Below are positions 34,615-47,400 of a DNA stretch of 64,000 bases, piece after piece. A program made the translations under genes and the position numbers. This DNA is from Rhyacophila brunnea. Taxonomy: Eukaryota; Arthropoda; Insecta; Trichoptera; Rhyacophilidae. The stretch is from positions 744,001-808,000 of the forward strand of contig JAGYXB010001022.1 of NCBI GenBank assembly GCA_022495005.1. Direction: 5' to 3'. Each line of letters begins with the position of its first letter. Position 1 is the first letter of the stretch. Under the pieces are notes generated by a model, which had not been told where the DNA came from, ran no database searches, and saw nothing but the letters and a program-made list of their open reading frames with translations.

Positions 34615-34989
34615 GGCCATGCATTAGTTGAGGTACGGTCTAAAAAAATCGTTGCTAGGCGATGTGCGGATTGCGGGTCGCGGGTGCAAAAGACGCCTGT
34701 CAAACGAAATATTATTTCTCTTATAAATCCAACATACGTCCATTTTATGTTCTGTTTATTATTCTATTAGTAACAATAATAATATATTCATTGACATGTT
34801 TTCTTTTTAAAGTAAATGGGTAACGTTTTTAGTCATCTTTACACGATTTTAGAATTAATTGGCCCGTCGCCATCACGCAGCAAAGTGACGTATGTCTGAC
34901 TCGCCGTTCTCTCAATGAATGCGAAGCGAGTACAAAATTTCGTCGCGCGTACAGTTGAAAATTATTTGGCGTTTCACTGATGCGTCACC
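34615..34989. mobile_element. TTAA-flanked element, copy C (375 bp)
   Basis: It is bounded by TTAA (34611-34614 and 34990-34993). It shares the interior 'ttctattagtaacaataata', 'agtcatctttacacgatttt' and 'gttgaaaattattt' with copies B and D. Confidence 0.78.
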
Positions 34990-35339
34990 TTAAGACGTTG
35001 GGTACATTCATAAGACAGGCATGTTGATTTCCGAGTAAATTTGTTTTTTTGAGTAATTTTAAGCTGACGTTAAATAATGCTATGTATTATGCCAAGAAAA
35101 ACGATCGGTTGGCAACGTTGACCAAGACACTAACTACTTCACGTACATAATTTCAATATTAAAGGACATTTCACAACAGAATATGTAGCACATATTTTTA
35201 TAAGCAGGCAGGTAGTGATTTTTAATGTTTGGTTCATAATTACTTCCATGATGTTTTGACGGTAAGAGGTTTTGCCGTGGACGGCGACATAGTGCTTATT
35301 ATTTTGGCAACCCTACTCTGCGGAAGTAACTCATAGTTA

Positions 35340-35560
35340 CATAGGTGGGTGTACTCGCTGGGGAAGGTGCGGAAGGTGGGGTGCGGTGCGCCAAGGCCAC
35401 AGCGCACAGCTGTTGTGAGCTGTGACCGCTGGCTGCTACGAGAGGGGTCTACGATCTCTGTGTCCTCACCCTCTCCCCTCGCCTCCCAGCATGACATCTC
35501 ACTCCGCGCACCGATCTGGTTTTCACTCATCACGCGTGCTTTCGAAATGCGAAAAAGGGC
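35340..35560. other. GC-rich island, possible promoter or first exon
   Basis: This stretch is clearly GC-richer than the surrounding AT-rich DNA and has several CpGs (gtgcggtgcgccaaggccac, tcactccgcgcaccgatctg). Both strands are open for about 90 codons (35349-35618 on +, 35533-35240 on -), but neither translation resembles a known family. It lies 5.7 kb upstream of the UBR-box exon and could belong to the UBR3 promoter. That link is inference. Confidence 0.35.
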
Positions 35561-35618
35561 GCCAAGAGAATGCCAAGTGACATTTTATGCCGGCGTCGAA
35601 ATACCTCGTATCTCGTGA

Positions 35619-36961
35619 ATTTCGCACAGATTTATTTTGCAGTATTTAACTGCTATTGTCTATCTACGGGGTGGAGATAAATGATTATTGCAAACGAATA
35701 GCAGTATACACGTAGACAGTGATGAATATCGAGTGTTCGCCACCGCTAGCTAAACGTGGGCGGTCGTTCGTTCGTATGGCAGCTGGTTGTCAATTATATA
35801 TTTAGTAAAAACAATCTGTAATACAACTAAGGATAAAACTACATCAAAAATATTGATCATTAAAAAAACGAATGAAACTCACTTTACTTCTGGGGTCAAG
35901 AATCATGAGAAAGAAGTATTTGGTTTTTTTCCAATATGAATGGATGTAAATGTAGAACCTGCCTAAGGAAGTACAGAGTAAATAAATCGATCACTTTCGT
36001 TGAATATAAACAAATGAAATGTCTATATCTATAAGTACATTCTGTCTTACCAACTCGCATTCACCAATATATTATAATGGTACAAAAATAAGCTAGTTTC
36101 CAAAAATCGCTAGATCTTTTCAAAATAATGCAAGTAAGTATATCATACTAAACTAGCATGTCTAAAAAGTATTCATAATTATTATGAACATTATTTTCAC
36201 GAGTTTGCAGATGAATTTATTATTTAAATTTAAAAAATCAGTGTGCGTACTTATGTACGCGCGTTAGAAGTTATAGTTTGGCGTAACAAAACAAAATAAG
36301 CCGTTACCTGAGTCTTAATATTAAAGTGGATAAGGTTGATGTAAACGTGCGCGATTCATCTGTGTCTCATATAGCACACGATTATTGTAATTTAATTATT
36401 GTATTGGTCCAAAACTCATCTTTGCCATACAGCGGTTATAATCGATTCAGAAGTGCCCATGTCATTAATAAAAAATCTAATTTTAATATATTTTTTGAAT
36501 TATTTACCAACTCAGCATCCACAAAATTTACAATGAAAAATAAATATACACTCCAATATAAATAAAGTTTTATGAATATAAATTAACAGTGTAGAATGTT
36601 ATTCTTCAGAAATTTGTCAATAAACATCTTATATTTATTATGACACAATATTGGTTATGTTTACAATACGTGCTCTTTACTTGGTTGTATTGAACGACAA
36701 ACTAAATAAAACTATGCGCATGCGCGTGTACCCCTGAGACCGAAATGAATATAGGTAATCATATCTAATAATAAATTATGTGTTGCATCTGTGTGCGCAA
36801 CTTCCGTCACACGCCAAACGTGTTGCATCGGCGCGCGCAACTTCGTCACACGCCAAAAATACACTCTGATCTGTTATCCCAAACGCGCCAAAAGAACTAT
36901 AACAAAAAAATATAAAACGCATAGGTACAACTAAAAATTGGGGTATGGAATTTGGTTATTA
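35619..36961. other. unannotated AT-rich stretch
   Basis: No supported gene or delimited element was found. Confidence 0.4.
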
Positions 36962-37250
36962 CAGTAAAACTTGACTATTTATTGACTATTCGTCAGATAA
37001 CCGATTAGAGAGGTTGATTATAAAAAAACGCCAGACTTCAAAAGTGCAAAAAAACGTGATTTTTTTTTCAAAGTAAAATTACTGAAAGCAAGCGCGTCAA
37101 CATCGAACACCAACGTCACTCCACAACGTGTGTATCTTGATATATCATCCGAAGACGAACATGATTTTGTTTGTGTTTTTATATAACGGATTTCCGGCTT
37201 TTACGGACACCCTCTCACCCGCATTAGTCTGTTATATCGATGTTATACTG
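36962..37250. mobile_element. 289-bp pogo-like element
   Basis: The left end CAGTAAAACTTGACTATTTA and right end GTTATATCGATGTTATACTG are imperfect inverted repeats with TA on both sides (36960-36961 and 37251-37252). The CAGTA start and the TA target duplication fit pogo/Tigger MITEs. Confidence 0.55.
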
Positions 37251-37850
37251 TACTTAAATAATGCATTTTAAATTTATGAAAAACTTAATACTGTTTGCGA
37301 TGGCATAAAACGCTATAATTAATGCCATACGCCAGACGCGTATTCAAAAATATTATATCAGGAAAAAAAAATGGTGACTACATTGGTAACCGTCTTGGAT
37401 GCTTATGTAGATGATTATTGATTATAAATATAAATTATCATAATCATAACGATAGCTCATTATTTATATTTTTTTAATAGTCATAGTAATAATAAATTAC
37501 ATTAATAGTATCTTGGACTTCTTGGCAAGTTTGTTGACATGATTCAGTATTTTTTTTACTTGACGTGTTAATATGAAACTAATATAATTATTGTGTAGTT
37601 AGGCACTCTGTGGTATTACGTGTAAATGAATAATATAAATGTCAGAATTTTTTAATAAGTAGTATCAGTATCTATTATAATATTATGGATATTTCGGGAA
37701 TATCGTTTGCGGGTGTTTTAACGTCAATGCATCCCGAAACACACGTAGGTATTTATTAAAACATATTTGTATACCGTGCGGTACTTAAATCTGCACGCGT
37801 CGGATTCCAGCCAATGTGCTTTACCAATTAAGTAACCGGTGTAATACCAT

Positions 37851-38539
37851 CAGTGTTGCCATCTTTTCAAAGTGGAATTATAGTACAGAGCCTCCAAAAT
37901 TTGGGGGAAAAATATAGTACGCGTTGTTATCTGTTGAAAAGGTATAGGTTTTTTGTTTCTTAGAAAAAAAAAAATAACGGAGAATTTGAGAAACTCCGAG
38001 ACCCCTTTTGGTACTGTTCGGTTAAGGCGGATACAGCGGAAAACGCATTTTGAAAATAGCCGATAAACTGAATTATCTGTTAGGTTAACCTAACCAAACC
38101 TAACCTAACCTAACCCAACCTAACCTAATCTAACCCAAACTAACAAATAATCCAGTTTATCGGCTATTTTCAAAATGCGTTTTCCGCTGTACCCGCTTTA
38201 ACCGAACAGTACCCCCCTTTTTATTTAGGTACCTCTTCCGATCAAAAATGCTTAACGAAGAATTCAAGAAATTGCATTTTTAACCAAATTCTAGGGAATT
38301 TTTAACGTTTTTCGAGCATTTTTTCCCAAGTTCTCCAAATCCTCTTATATTGCAAAATTATAGTACTTTTCACCTATTTATCGAACGAAAATATCGAAAT
38401 TTTAGTACTTTTTACATATTTTTTACGATATTCAAAATTATAGTATTTTGGGCGTACTATACCTGTTTTATATCGTACATAGTACGCGGACCAAAATTAT
38501 AGTACAAATACTATAATTATAGTACGGATGGCAACACTG
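37851..38539. mobile_element. 689-bp hAT-like element containing a telomere-like hairpin
   Basis: The termini CAGTGTTGCCATC and GATGGCAACACTG are perfect inverted repeats, and AATACCAT flanks both sides exactly (37843-37850 and 38540-38547). 'aattatagta' recurs near both ends, as in the 216-bp relative at 2022. A 204-bp palindromic repeat sits inside (38010-38213). Confidence 0.9.
38010..38213. repeat. hairpin element with (CCTAA)n telomere-like core
   Basis: The arms GGTACTGTTCGGTTAAGGCG and its near inverse extend for about 75 bp through AAAACGCATTTTGAAAATAG and CCGATAAACTG. The loop region (about 38080-38142) is a run of CCTAA-type pentamers with variants (CCTAACC, CCAAACC). TTAGG is the ancestral insect telomere repeat. 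Half-copies lie at 7730-7870 and 10985-11105. Confidence 0.8.
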
Positions 38540-38989
38540 AATACCATGCACGTCGATATTTCCCAATAGCTACGCGTCCGAGGGTTTTCGAGATGCAGCC
38601 GAGGTTGGATGAAATCAAAAAAATATATTTTTGCAATGGGCATATTTCTGATATATTCCAAATGTGTGACGAAAGCTACATCAAATCTCATTAAATTCAT
38701 TAAATCTCGTGTGTTATTCATTCAATGAAAATAAATATTTAACTATAGTTCTTTTCCTTGTTTACTTTAAAAATTAAATTCACTATTTAGTAGACTTCAG
38801 AATTATAAAGGCACTCTTATAAGTAATACGTTTTACCTTGATTGTTTGATATTTACATAAATAAGAATACCTTAATTGATTTGAACGAAATATGCAATTG
38901 AAAATCATTATTTACTGCGAACAGGTTACCGCGTTGAATTCGAACTCATCGTAACTCGCAATTGAGCGCCTCGGCCTGACCTGTGGGTC

Positions 38990-39805
38990 TATTCTATACA
39001 CAAATCGGCTATCGACGGTAGTTTATCATATTTATGTATAGAGTATTATAATTGTTAAAATAAGTCAGCTGTCTAAACTGTCAAAACCTAGGGGCGGCAT
39101 GGTATATGAAAGTATGGTGAAGCCGGCAAGTATGGCGAAAAAGTATGGTGAAACAGGTTGGTAATCAATTTGCGGCAAATTTTTCCACGTTAACATTATT
39201 TTATATGGGTACGTTATAATGACAAAAGTAAATCCTCCGTGATGCCCTGCATTTTTTTTTATCGCGTCGCCATTTCTCGCGAGTTATCGGCTGTTGTCGG
39301 CATGCTTCATTCAGTTCTATGAGGAAGCCAAATCGTTGCCTATCTTTACTTTTAATACATCTATGGTCAAAACTGTCCATCTCGCTCTAAAAGTTAACAC
39401 AGCCAAGAGAGGGGTTGTTAAAACATTGCCCTTTTTGACAGTTCAGCGCAGCTATTCTATTTTATACACAATACTACTATCGGCAGCTATCGGGTGTAGT
39501 TTTTCATATTTTTGTATTGAGGTATTATAATTTTTACAATAAGTGCTATATTTTAACAGCACCCACCCCTCTTGGCTGTGCTAACTTTTAGAACGAGATA
39601 GACACTTTTGACTGTTTAGACGTCTAACTTATTGTGACAATTATAATTCCCCAATACAAAAATATGATAAACTACCCTCGATAGCCGCCGATAGCGACTG
39701 ATAGCAGTCTTGTTTATAAAATATATGCGCAAACGGTTAACTTACTGTAACAGTTAACCGCCTCAATACATGTATATGATAAACTACCCTTGATAGCCGC
39801 CTTGT
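38990..39805. repeat. cluster of mutually inverted repeats
   Basis: The segment 'ggctatcga.ggtagtttatcatattt.tgtat' occurs near 39006 (+), 39483 (+, diverged), 39690-39640 (-) and 39800-39765 (-). Another pair is 'aagttaacacagccaagaga' at about 39391 with its inverse at 39572-39591. The whole forms a complex foldback. No gene is recognised. Confidence 0.6.
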
Positions 39806-40458
39806 GTAACTCGAATTATTCAAAATTGTAAAGGAGTTACAAGTTCCGTAATACTTAACATTATTTGCGGAAGTGGTCAATTAACAATAATTAAGTATTA
39901 CCGAATTACGATGAATAGTAATCCTGTTTATTGTTTATGAAATCTTTTTTGTCTCCCTTTTCTAAGTTTAAATTATTTTAGTTTTGTAACGTCATGTGAT
40001 TATTAAATTTCGAGTTAGTTATTCCTGATCTGTGCATTCAATTGTCCGGGCACGGATGGTAGCGACCCGGACCGCCCCCGAGACAAAAAATACATAATAT
40101 GAAAAGTTTTGCAAGATTACTTTTGAAAATAACTCCACTCCGGCGCAGAGTTAGATTCAAATCTTCGATGTTTTATCTATGTAAATTCAAGACGTAATTT
40201 TGTGTGTAAAGGAATTGATTTTGCTTGTAAAAGATGCGTGAAAAAAACCGCGCGAATTTGAATAAGCATAGAGTATCCAAAAAATAGAATACCTACATCT
40301 TATTAAGTGGTATTCCTTGTCGTGTCATGTAAACTATGTTTTTGTACTTAGTTACTTCAGTTTATATATTCATTCCTGCCAGTCATACGTCTGACGTTTT
40401 TCTCTATTTAAATATCGCAAACTTTATATTGAATTTTAAATAGATGGGCGGGGGTTAG

Positions 40459-40797
40459 TAGGGATTGCAATACCGAATGAAAATACCAATACCGGTATTT
40501 CGGTATTTCCTATTGAATACCGGTATTAATATCGGTATTCGTAAAATAATCTGAGAAAACAGAAGTATTTAATAAATAGCTCGTGTCATTGCTGGTCACC
40601 AAGGACGATAAATAGCCACGGAAGTAAACCAGTCATCGCGTGACCCGACAAAAAACTTACAGTCCTTTTAATCCGTTTATGTAATTAATACGTCATATTG
40701 TTTCCACTTTGAATACCGAATATATAGGTATTGTCTGATTTTTAAAACTGGTACTTCGGTAACGAAACATACTGGGATACCGGTATTGTAATCTCTA
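40459..40797. mobile_element. 339-bp hAT-like element, relative of 3825-4456
   Basis: The left end TAGGGATTGCAATACCG and right end CGGTATTGTAATCTCTA are inverted repeats. Flanks GGGGTTAG (40451-40458) and GTGGTTAG (40798-40805) match 7 of 8. Subterminal ACCGGTATT motifs are shared with the 3825 element. Confidence 0.82.
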
Positions 40798-41219
40798 GTG
40801 GTTAGGGTAGCCAACTGTCACGGTAATTGAAGACTGTCTCCAGGATTCCAGTTGGTGCTTATCCGGGACGCACAATATCCTAACCCTAGCGGTGGCACTG
40901 CCAACCTTCTCTGGTTTATCCCAGAGACTTCGGAAAATTACTAATTTTCACTACAGACACTTTATTTAGTTTACTCGATCTGTAGATTTTAAATTACTAC
41001 TCATTATTATGTATCAAATTTGACATTATCGGAGGTTTAGACCTCGCTTGTCTGACGATCACTAGCAGTCAGAAGTTGTCCATGTATTTCGCGCATCATT
41101 AAGTCATGCACCAAAACTGGCTTCAAAGTCTTGGTCTATGGCAACTGGTTTTCGCATGTCTATCGTATTGATGTGTTTTTCGGCTGTGACTATAAGAATA
41201 TTTCTTTTGTTGTTTCTAG

Positions 41220-41433
41220 TGCGAGGTTACGACAACCACGTGAAATGTGGTCTGGTGTGGATTCCGCATGTGGTGGCGTACCGGTGCCGGACGTGCGGCA
41301 TCTCTCCTTGCATGAGCATCTGCCGAGAGTGCTTCCGGAGGGGCGACCACTCCACGCACGACTTCAACATGTTCCTCAGCCAGGCGGGGGGCGCGTGCGA
41401 CTGCGGAGACACCAGTGTCATGAAGGAGGATGG
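41220..41433 (+). CDS. UBR3: UBR3 exon with UBR-box zinc finger
   Basis: The acceptor is ttgtttctag and the donor gtgaga. It encodes [13 protein letters not shown], then the Cys/His-rich UBR box ([31 protein letters not shown]). In UBR1/2 this domain binds N-terminal degrons; UBR3 is reported not to bind typical type 1 and 2 N-degrons. The exon starts in split-codon phase, so at least one more coding exon exists upstream. Confidence 0.95.
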
Positions 41434-44400
41434 GTGAGATGCCTTTCGATATTATTAGAAAAGTAATTTCCAACCTTTTTTGTTTGACGGAAAACTGGAT
41501 ATTATCTGAAATCTCGAGGAACCCCTACCTGGCCGACACATATTAACGTCCAGATAGGTCCTTGACATTAATAGCCCAACCAAACCACTCCGACTCCGCT
41601 CGAAATCACGGGACCCTACTTTTGGTGGTGTAGCAACAGTATTTTTTGACTGGGAATGTCTCGGGAGCAGTTATCCAAGACCTAAGTGTACTTTGACTGA
41701 ATTTACATGACTTTAATTTAAGAGTGCCCATGACAGAGGAGCACACATAGGCAAACATGGATGTTGTCAATCCACTCTTCGAGATGATGGAACTTAACAT
41801 TTTTGATTTTAATTGTGTCACCATACTTACGTTCTTTAAAAAAAAATCTAAATAACAAAAGTTGATACAAAAATGCCGAACAACCTAAATCTTCACCTTG
41901 ACAGTATGGACGCTGAAAATTTTCTAAATGGAACATAAGTGGCCTTTGTAGCAACCAGGTGGGACAATCTGATGGGAAAAACAGCTGGTTGAACCGACTT
42001 GAGCAGCTCTTCCTCTTCTGTACACTTTTTAGGACATATCCGGAGGACGTGGTGTGCGTCCTATATATTTCCGCCACATGGATATGTTGAATGTAATGGA
42101 ATGGGTCTGCCGGTATGCAGTGATGTACCGATGCAAAGTGCAATTCAGCAACTCTTTAAAAAGATTAAAAACGTTGTCTTTTATCATATTATTTTAATCT
42201 CCAAGTTTACAGTGTATTAGCACCATAGACAAAAAATTTGATGAGATGAATTATTTTAACATACTTATCTTTTGTCCAAAAAATACACCAACCAATGAAC
42301 ACACACTTAACAATAAATCATTGTGCTGTAACTGCAATGTTATTGTGCAAATTTTAAACGTTTAGACAGTGCGGTGATGTTCATTACTGATAACTGAATT
42401 CTTCGATTTTCCTTTAAACTTAAAAATATGTACTTCATTCAAATCTGGTGGCGGTATCTAGTCCGAAATTTAGAGAAATTTTATTACGTATACTAGTGTC
42501 GAAGACTCATACTAGGCGATTATTTAAATAATGAATTGATTATTTTATATTCTACAAAAATAATTTAATGTGCCAACGTATATGTAGAAATGTATTATAA
42601 ATATACACAACCATCTGTCAAAGGTAAAAAATATATTCAACAACGCCATCTCTCTTCAACTATTGTATGTACCTATCGATTATTGTGTGATGAATGTCAG
42701 ATTTTTTTTGTATGGACTTTACTTCGCGGATCTCAGCCCCGTCTACTGTAATGTATGCAATATGGTAGGCCCAAAAGGCAAAGCCTAAAATCTTTGTATA
42801 TAATATTATTGTTTATGACTGCTGCTTTATCCAAAATAATTAGATAATAAGATAATTTAAAAATAATAATTTCTATGGCATTCAATCACATGTAATTGAT
42901 TGTTTTTAAAAATAAAAATATGTTTTATCTAATGATTTTTGATGTGTATAAATGTTTAGGAAAATACATAATTTAAACTCATCGTTCAATTTTATATTGT
43001 CAGTGAGTTATTGAAATTTCATCGATTTAGTGTGTACCTATTCATCGTAATAATATTGTATTATCTTCTTATTTCCCGTAAGTATACCTGACAAGTGTGC
43101 TCTTTTTATCTGATCTCCATAGCCTACTTCTTTCCAAAAGTCACCCTTCGTCAGTGACGTATACTCCTGATGTATATCATTTTGGAAACTTGATACCTAT
43201 TTACAAATGCTAGATCTGGCACAGAACGATTAGCAGGCAATGCTGACTGGTATTTTGTTAGATGACTGTTCTATTTTACTATATAGTACTACAATTTACA
43301 TAATAACATTGATTGATTTGTTTGTTAATATTTTTCCAGATTCTGCAGCAACCATGGCATCAACAACTGCGCAACAAAGAGTCCAGCACCAATTGATCTC
43401 ATGTGTGTGGCGGAAGCCATGATGCCCAGGGTCATTCTCAGACTGTTGCAGCACTTTCGGGAGAACAGGTTAGTTAATTTTTCGGAACATATTTTTATAT
43501 TTAACATTACCATATTCGCCCAAGAATCTTGATCATCGATGAACAATAATTATTCATCCACATAATTCATTTTTGCCTCTCAGCATGAGTAAATTATGCC
43601 CAGGGCAGGCTATGCACACAGAAAAGTTTTTTAGACTTTCTTCAACATTTTTGGTTTAGCATAATATGGAAATCACATGACTTATATTTTGACATAATCG
43701 TCCGCTGAGAAGGACGTCATCGACATTGCCAATGCAATCCATTGGTAATGTCCTAAGCAGACGAAACCGGTCCAATTGTTATTACATTATTATAATTAAC
43801 TTACATTTTATACTTTACTTAAATACTTTTTTGTGTTAATATTGTGTAATGTGTGTTTCCGCCAACAATACTATTGTTACCCTTCTTTCTGATAACTTCA
43901 TACTATGAAACAACTCTAAATCTCGTAAATTTGAATTAACACAAGATTGTTTCTCGACTTTATAATGAAGTCTACAATGCCATTTTAATAAACAAATTAA
44001 AAATTGATTTGTTTTACCGAATTAATGAACTCGTGTTTCCTTGAATATTTTGCAGTGGGGAGACACAATCCAATACATACCGAAAGGCTCACGTACAGGA
44101 GTGCGAAGGATATGTGGCCATGCTGATGGAGTTTAACAATATGGGGGAGCTTATGAGGAAAGCCATGACCAAAGCTCTTATCAATCCTCAGGTATACTAC
44201 AATCATCTTCATGTTTCTTTTTTTGTCGTGTCCATGCGAACTTAATGTTGTAGAAATTTCATTAACTGATACAGAACTTATAATATTAACACTTTACCTA
44301 GGTACCGCGAAAAATATGGAAAGTAGTTATCTACGCCAAATACCAACAAATGTATCATAAAAATTATATAACTTGAACCAGCCGATATATTTCAATAAAC

Positions 44401-47400
44401 TTTTTAAAATCTTTGATGAAGAATTGATGAGTAGAAGATGCTTTTTTCTTATGTCTAACAGAAGTCGGCCACCAGTAAAGCGATGTTTGCTATATCATCT
44501 GCTACCTGGAACAGAATCACAAAGGTTCTTAAACGTAATGCCGTAGGTACCATTAATCTTTCCTTCAAGAACAAGTTGGCGAATGCTGTTCTAATATCCT
44601 TTCATAATGTGACCGAGGTCTGCAGTTTTCTGGTTTTGGTATTACACAAAACTTCTTGGATTTCTCCATTTGTTTGAGAATGTGAACATTTTTCACCTGG
44701 TCCGTCCAAATGAATTCTTAGGTAGCCTCTATACAGCCACATCTCGAAAGCCTTAACTCTCCATACCATAGTGAATGATTGAGAGAACTTAGCAGCGAAC
44801 CAGACGTAGTCCCAGACTCCAAGATGCCTTAATAGACACCCCTATCTACTCCTGAATGGATTTTCGACCAAAATTAAAACTGGGTTTACATATTTAGTTT
44901 TTGACACGTTAACTCTGTTGGCCAAATAGTTATCAGAGAATGAAAGGAGGCCAAAATCAATGAGTTAAAGTTCAAATTGCTTCCTCACGCACCCTATTCG
45001 CCAGATTTAGCCCCCTCGGATTGTTTTCTGTTTCCAAACTTGATAAAATGGCTCGGTGGTAAAAGATTTGCCAACAGTGAAGAGGTGGAGTCTGCGGTTG
45101 ATGGCTATTTTGAAGAGCTCGACGATTCTCACTATAAATAGGGTATCGAAGTTATTAAACATCGCTGGGAAAAGTGTATCGACCGAAAAGGAGACTATGT
45201 AGAGAAATAAAGATATTTTTTCCCAAATTTTTTGAGTTTTCTTTGTTAGGTCGGGTACTTCTGGGATTACCCTCGTACATAGTTTATCCGGGTCTAGGAC
45301 GATTTGGCACCGGACAACTGGCCGCCACGGAATTCGAAAATAAATAGACGTTATGTACTTAAAGGTACTTTAAAAAATAATATTCAATATTATTATTTAT
45401 ATCTACTTCAATGATTATATTATGATTTAATAGTTGGTAAGAATGAAAAAAGAGTTTTTTTATTTTATATAAAGCCTTAGGCATGGTAATTCTCAATCCG
45501 CGATAAAGAATACATTATGTTAAGAGCAAAATGAATTCAAACTACTAAGTAGTAGATAGAAATTGATTAAAATACCTCGTCTACACGTGTCAACGACAGT
45601 GCGGCGTCCAATTGTCCGGAGGCCAATCGTCCCATTCCCGTTTATCCTGCTTGACCTGTCTACACTTATTATGTAAAACTTGTCGATAACTGTCAAATAT
45701 TCTGATTGTACATATGTGATTCCACTCGTTATGACGATTCCTGGTATGTGTCACATCAATAAATTAATATAAAAAATTGATTATTATGTGACACATTCGA
45801 ACTTGCCGGTGGTGCGATAAACCGAGGGCTTTACCTGTGTTTAAAATAAATATTATAGTGCAGGGCCTTCGAATACTTTCTCGCTCACTCATCGGACGCC
45901 ACCTACAGTGTCGTGCGGGGCGGCTCCACCGCAGCGCGCCGACGTTATCACCTAGACGGAAGAGAAGGGGTCGTCTGTTTCACTATATAAGGCGACATTG
46001 AGACGGACTTGGTTTTGTCAAGAGACCTCATTCAGCTAGCTCACTACAGTAGTCTTGCTTACACTCTGAAATCGGAATACACAGTTAGCCGTTACCCTAT
46101 CAGAGTCAAGTGAGCTATTTGATTAAGCTAGGAACAAGGTTGGACTACGCCATAGTTCCACTCTCAATTACATCGAACTCATTGTACTCGCGTTCTGTAC
46201 TATGCGGTGGTACCCTTATAATATTTTAATAATATATTGTACATATATTTCTACGATGGGCTTGACTAAGGTGGAAAGTTTAAAATTATCTCGTAAATTA
46301 TTTCGCAAAATAAACACAGGTGAGATGTTTTCATTCTCCGAAACCAGCAGATCTGCAACAAATCATATATGAGTCAATGTTTTCTCATCTCACACCGCTA
46401 AACCTCCACCCGAGAAATGAGACGTCATTTAGCCGACACACAATGCAAATGGAACTAGTTTGAGTGAGAGTATGATGCCAGTATTCCATTTCTTGTAACT
46501 CATGTGCCACTATAAGGTAATCCTATAACGGATGGTCAAGCCAGTAAATGGGGTATATATATATATATCGCCACAGTATGCTGATTTTTCACCCTGAATA
46601 GCATTAGCACAATTTCAGATTGTCTATGCAATAGTGATATTGGGACGTCAAAAATTTATTTATAATGTGACTCAGTACGACGATATTGTGAAAATATAAT
46701 AAATATTGACAGGAATAAAATTTCTTCTCCAGATGTACAGAAATATGGTGGAGCCCCCCTTTCCTGAGACGGAATACGGACAGTATGCAGCAAAATCCCA
46801 TCTCATTTATCAAAAAGCGATAGAAGACTTCCCAGCACCAGAGCCGCCTAATGAGTAAGTTTTAAATGAATTTTTTTTCATATGTTTGATTTGTTGAATA
46901 TCAGGATATACAGTCGAACTCGGTTATTACGATCTCGGACATAGCGAGATCTCGGATGTAATGAGGAAACATTCGTTGACATTTGGTTTATGATTTTCTA
47001 CTTTTATGATATACCGAGCTAAAATACTGCTAATGTGTTGATCGTTTAAAAACATTTCGACCCTAAGCAATAAAATCCGATCGGACAGGATGACGCCGGG
47101 GACGGATTATGTTTATGACACTAGTTAAGTGTCTAATTGTTGTTTACGCCGACATTAATGAAAAAGTATCCACGCACATGGTTGAAGAATCCAAGGTTTG
47201 TGAAGTCCGTAGGTACCTACGAGCATTCATTACAATAAACAACTTCTTTTGTAGTTGATGGAGGCCATGCTTGTTTCAGGGATTTTTACGATGGTTTTCA
47301 GATTTTTCATTTTCGACTTTTTTTGTTATGTGACCGCTCATTTAAAAATACGAGCAAATTCGATCGGTCCCATCTTCCTCGTGATAGCCAAGTTCGACTG

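Noticed and set aside
35240..35618. overlapping open frames of about 90 codons on both strands
   Set aside because: Open frames on both strands are expected in GC-rich DNA with few stops; neither translation is recognisable.
38088..38142. true chromosome-end telomere
   Set aside because: The CCTAA-like tract is only about 55 bases, imperfect, and enclosed in a palindrome within a hAT element, so it is internal.
41718..42143. 141-codon open frame on the - strand in a UBR3 intron
   Set aside because: No family resemblance, no splice or start context, and low-complexity AT-rich parts. Noted as unexplained but not called a gene.
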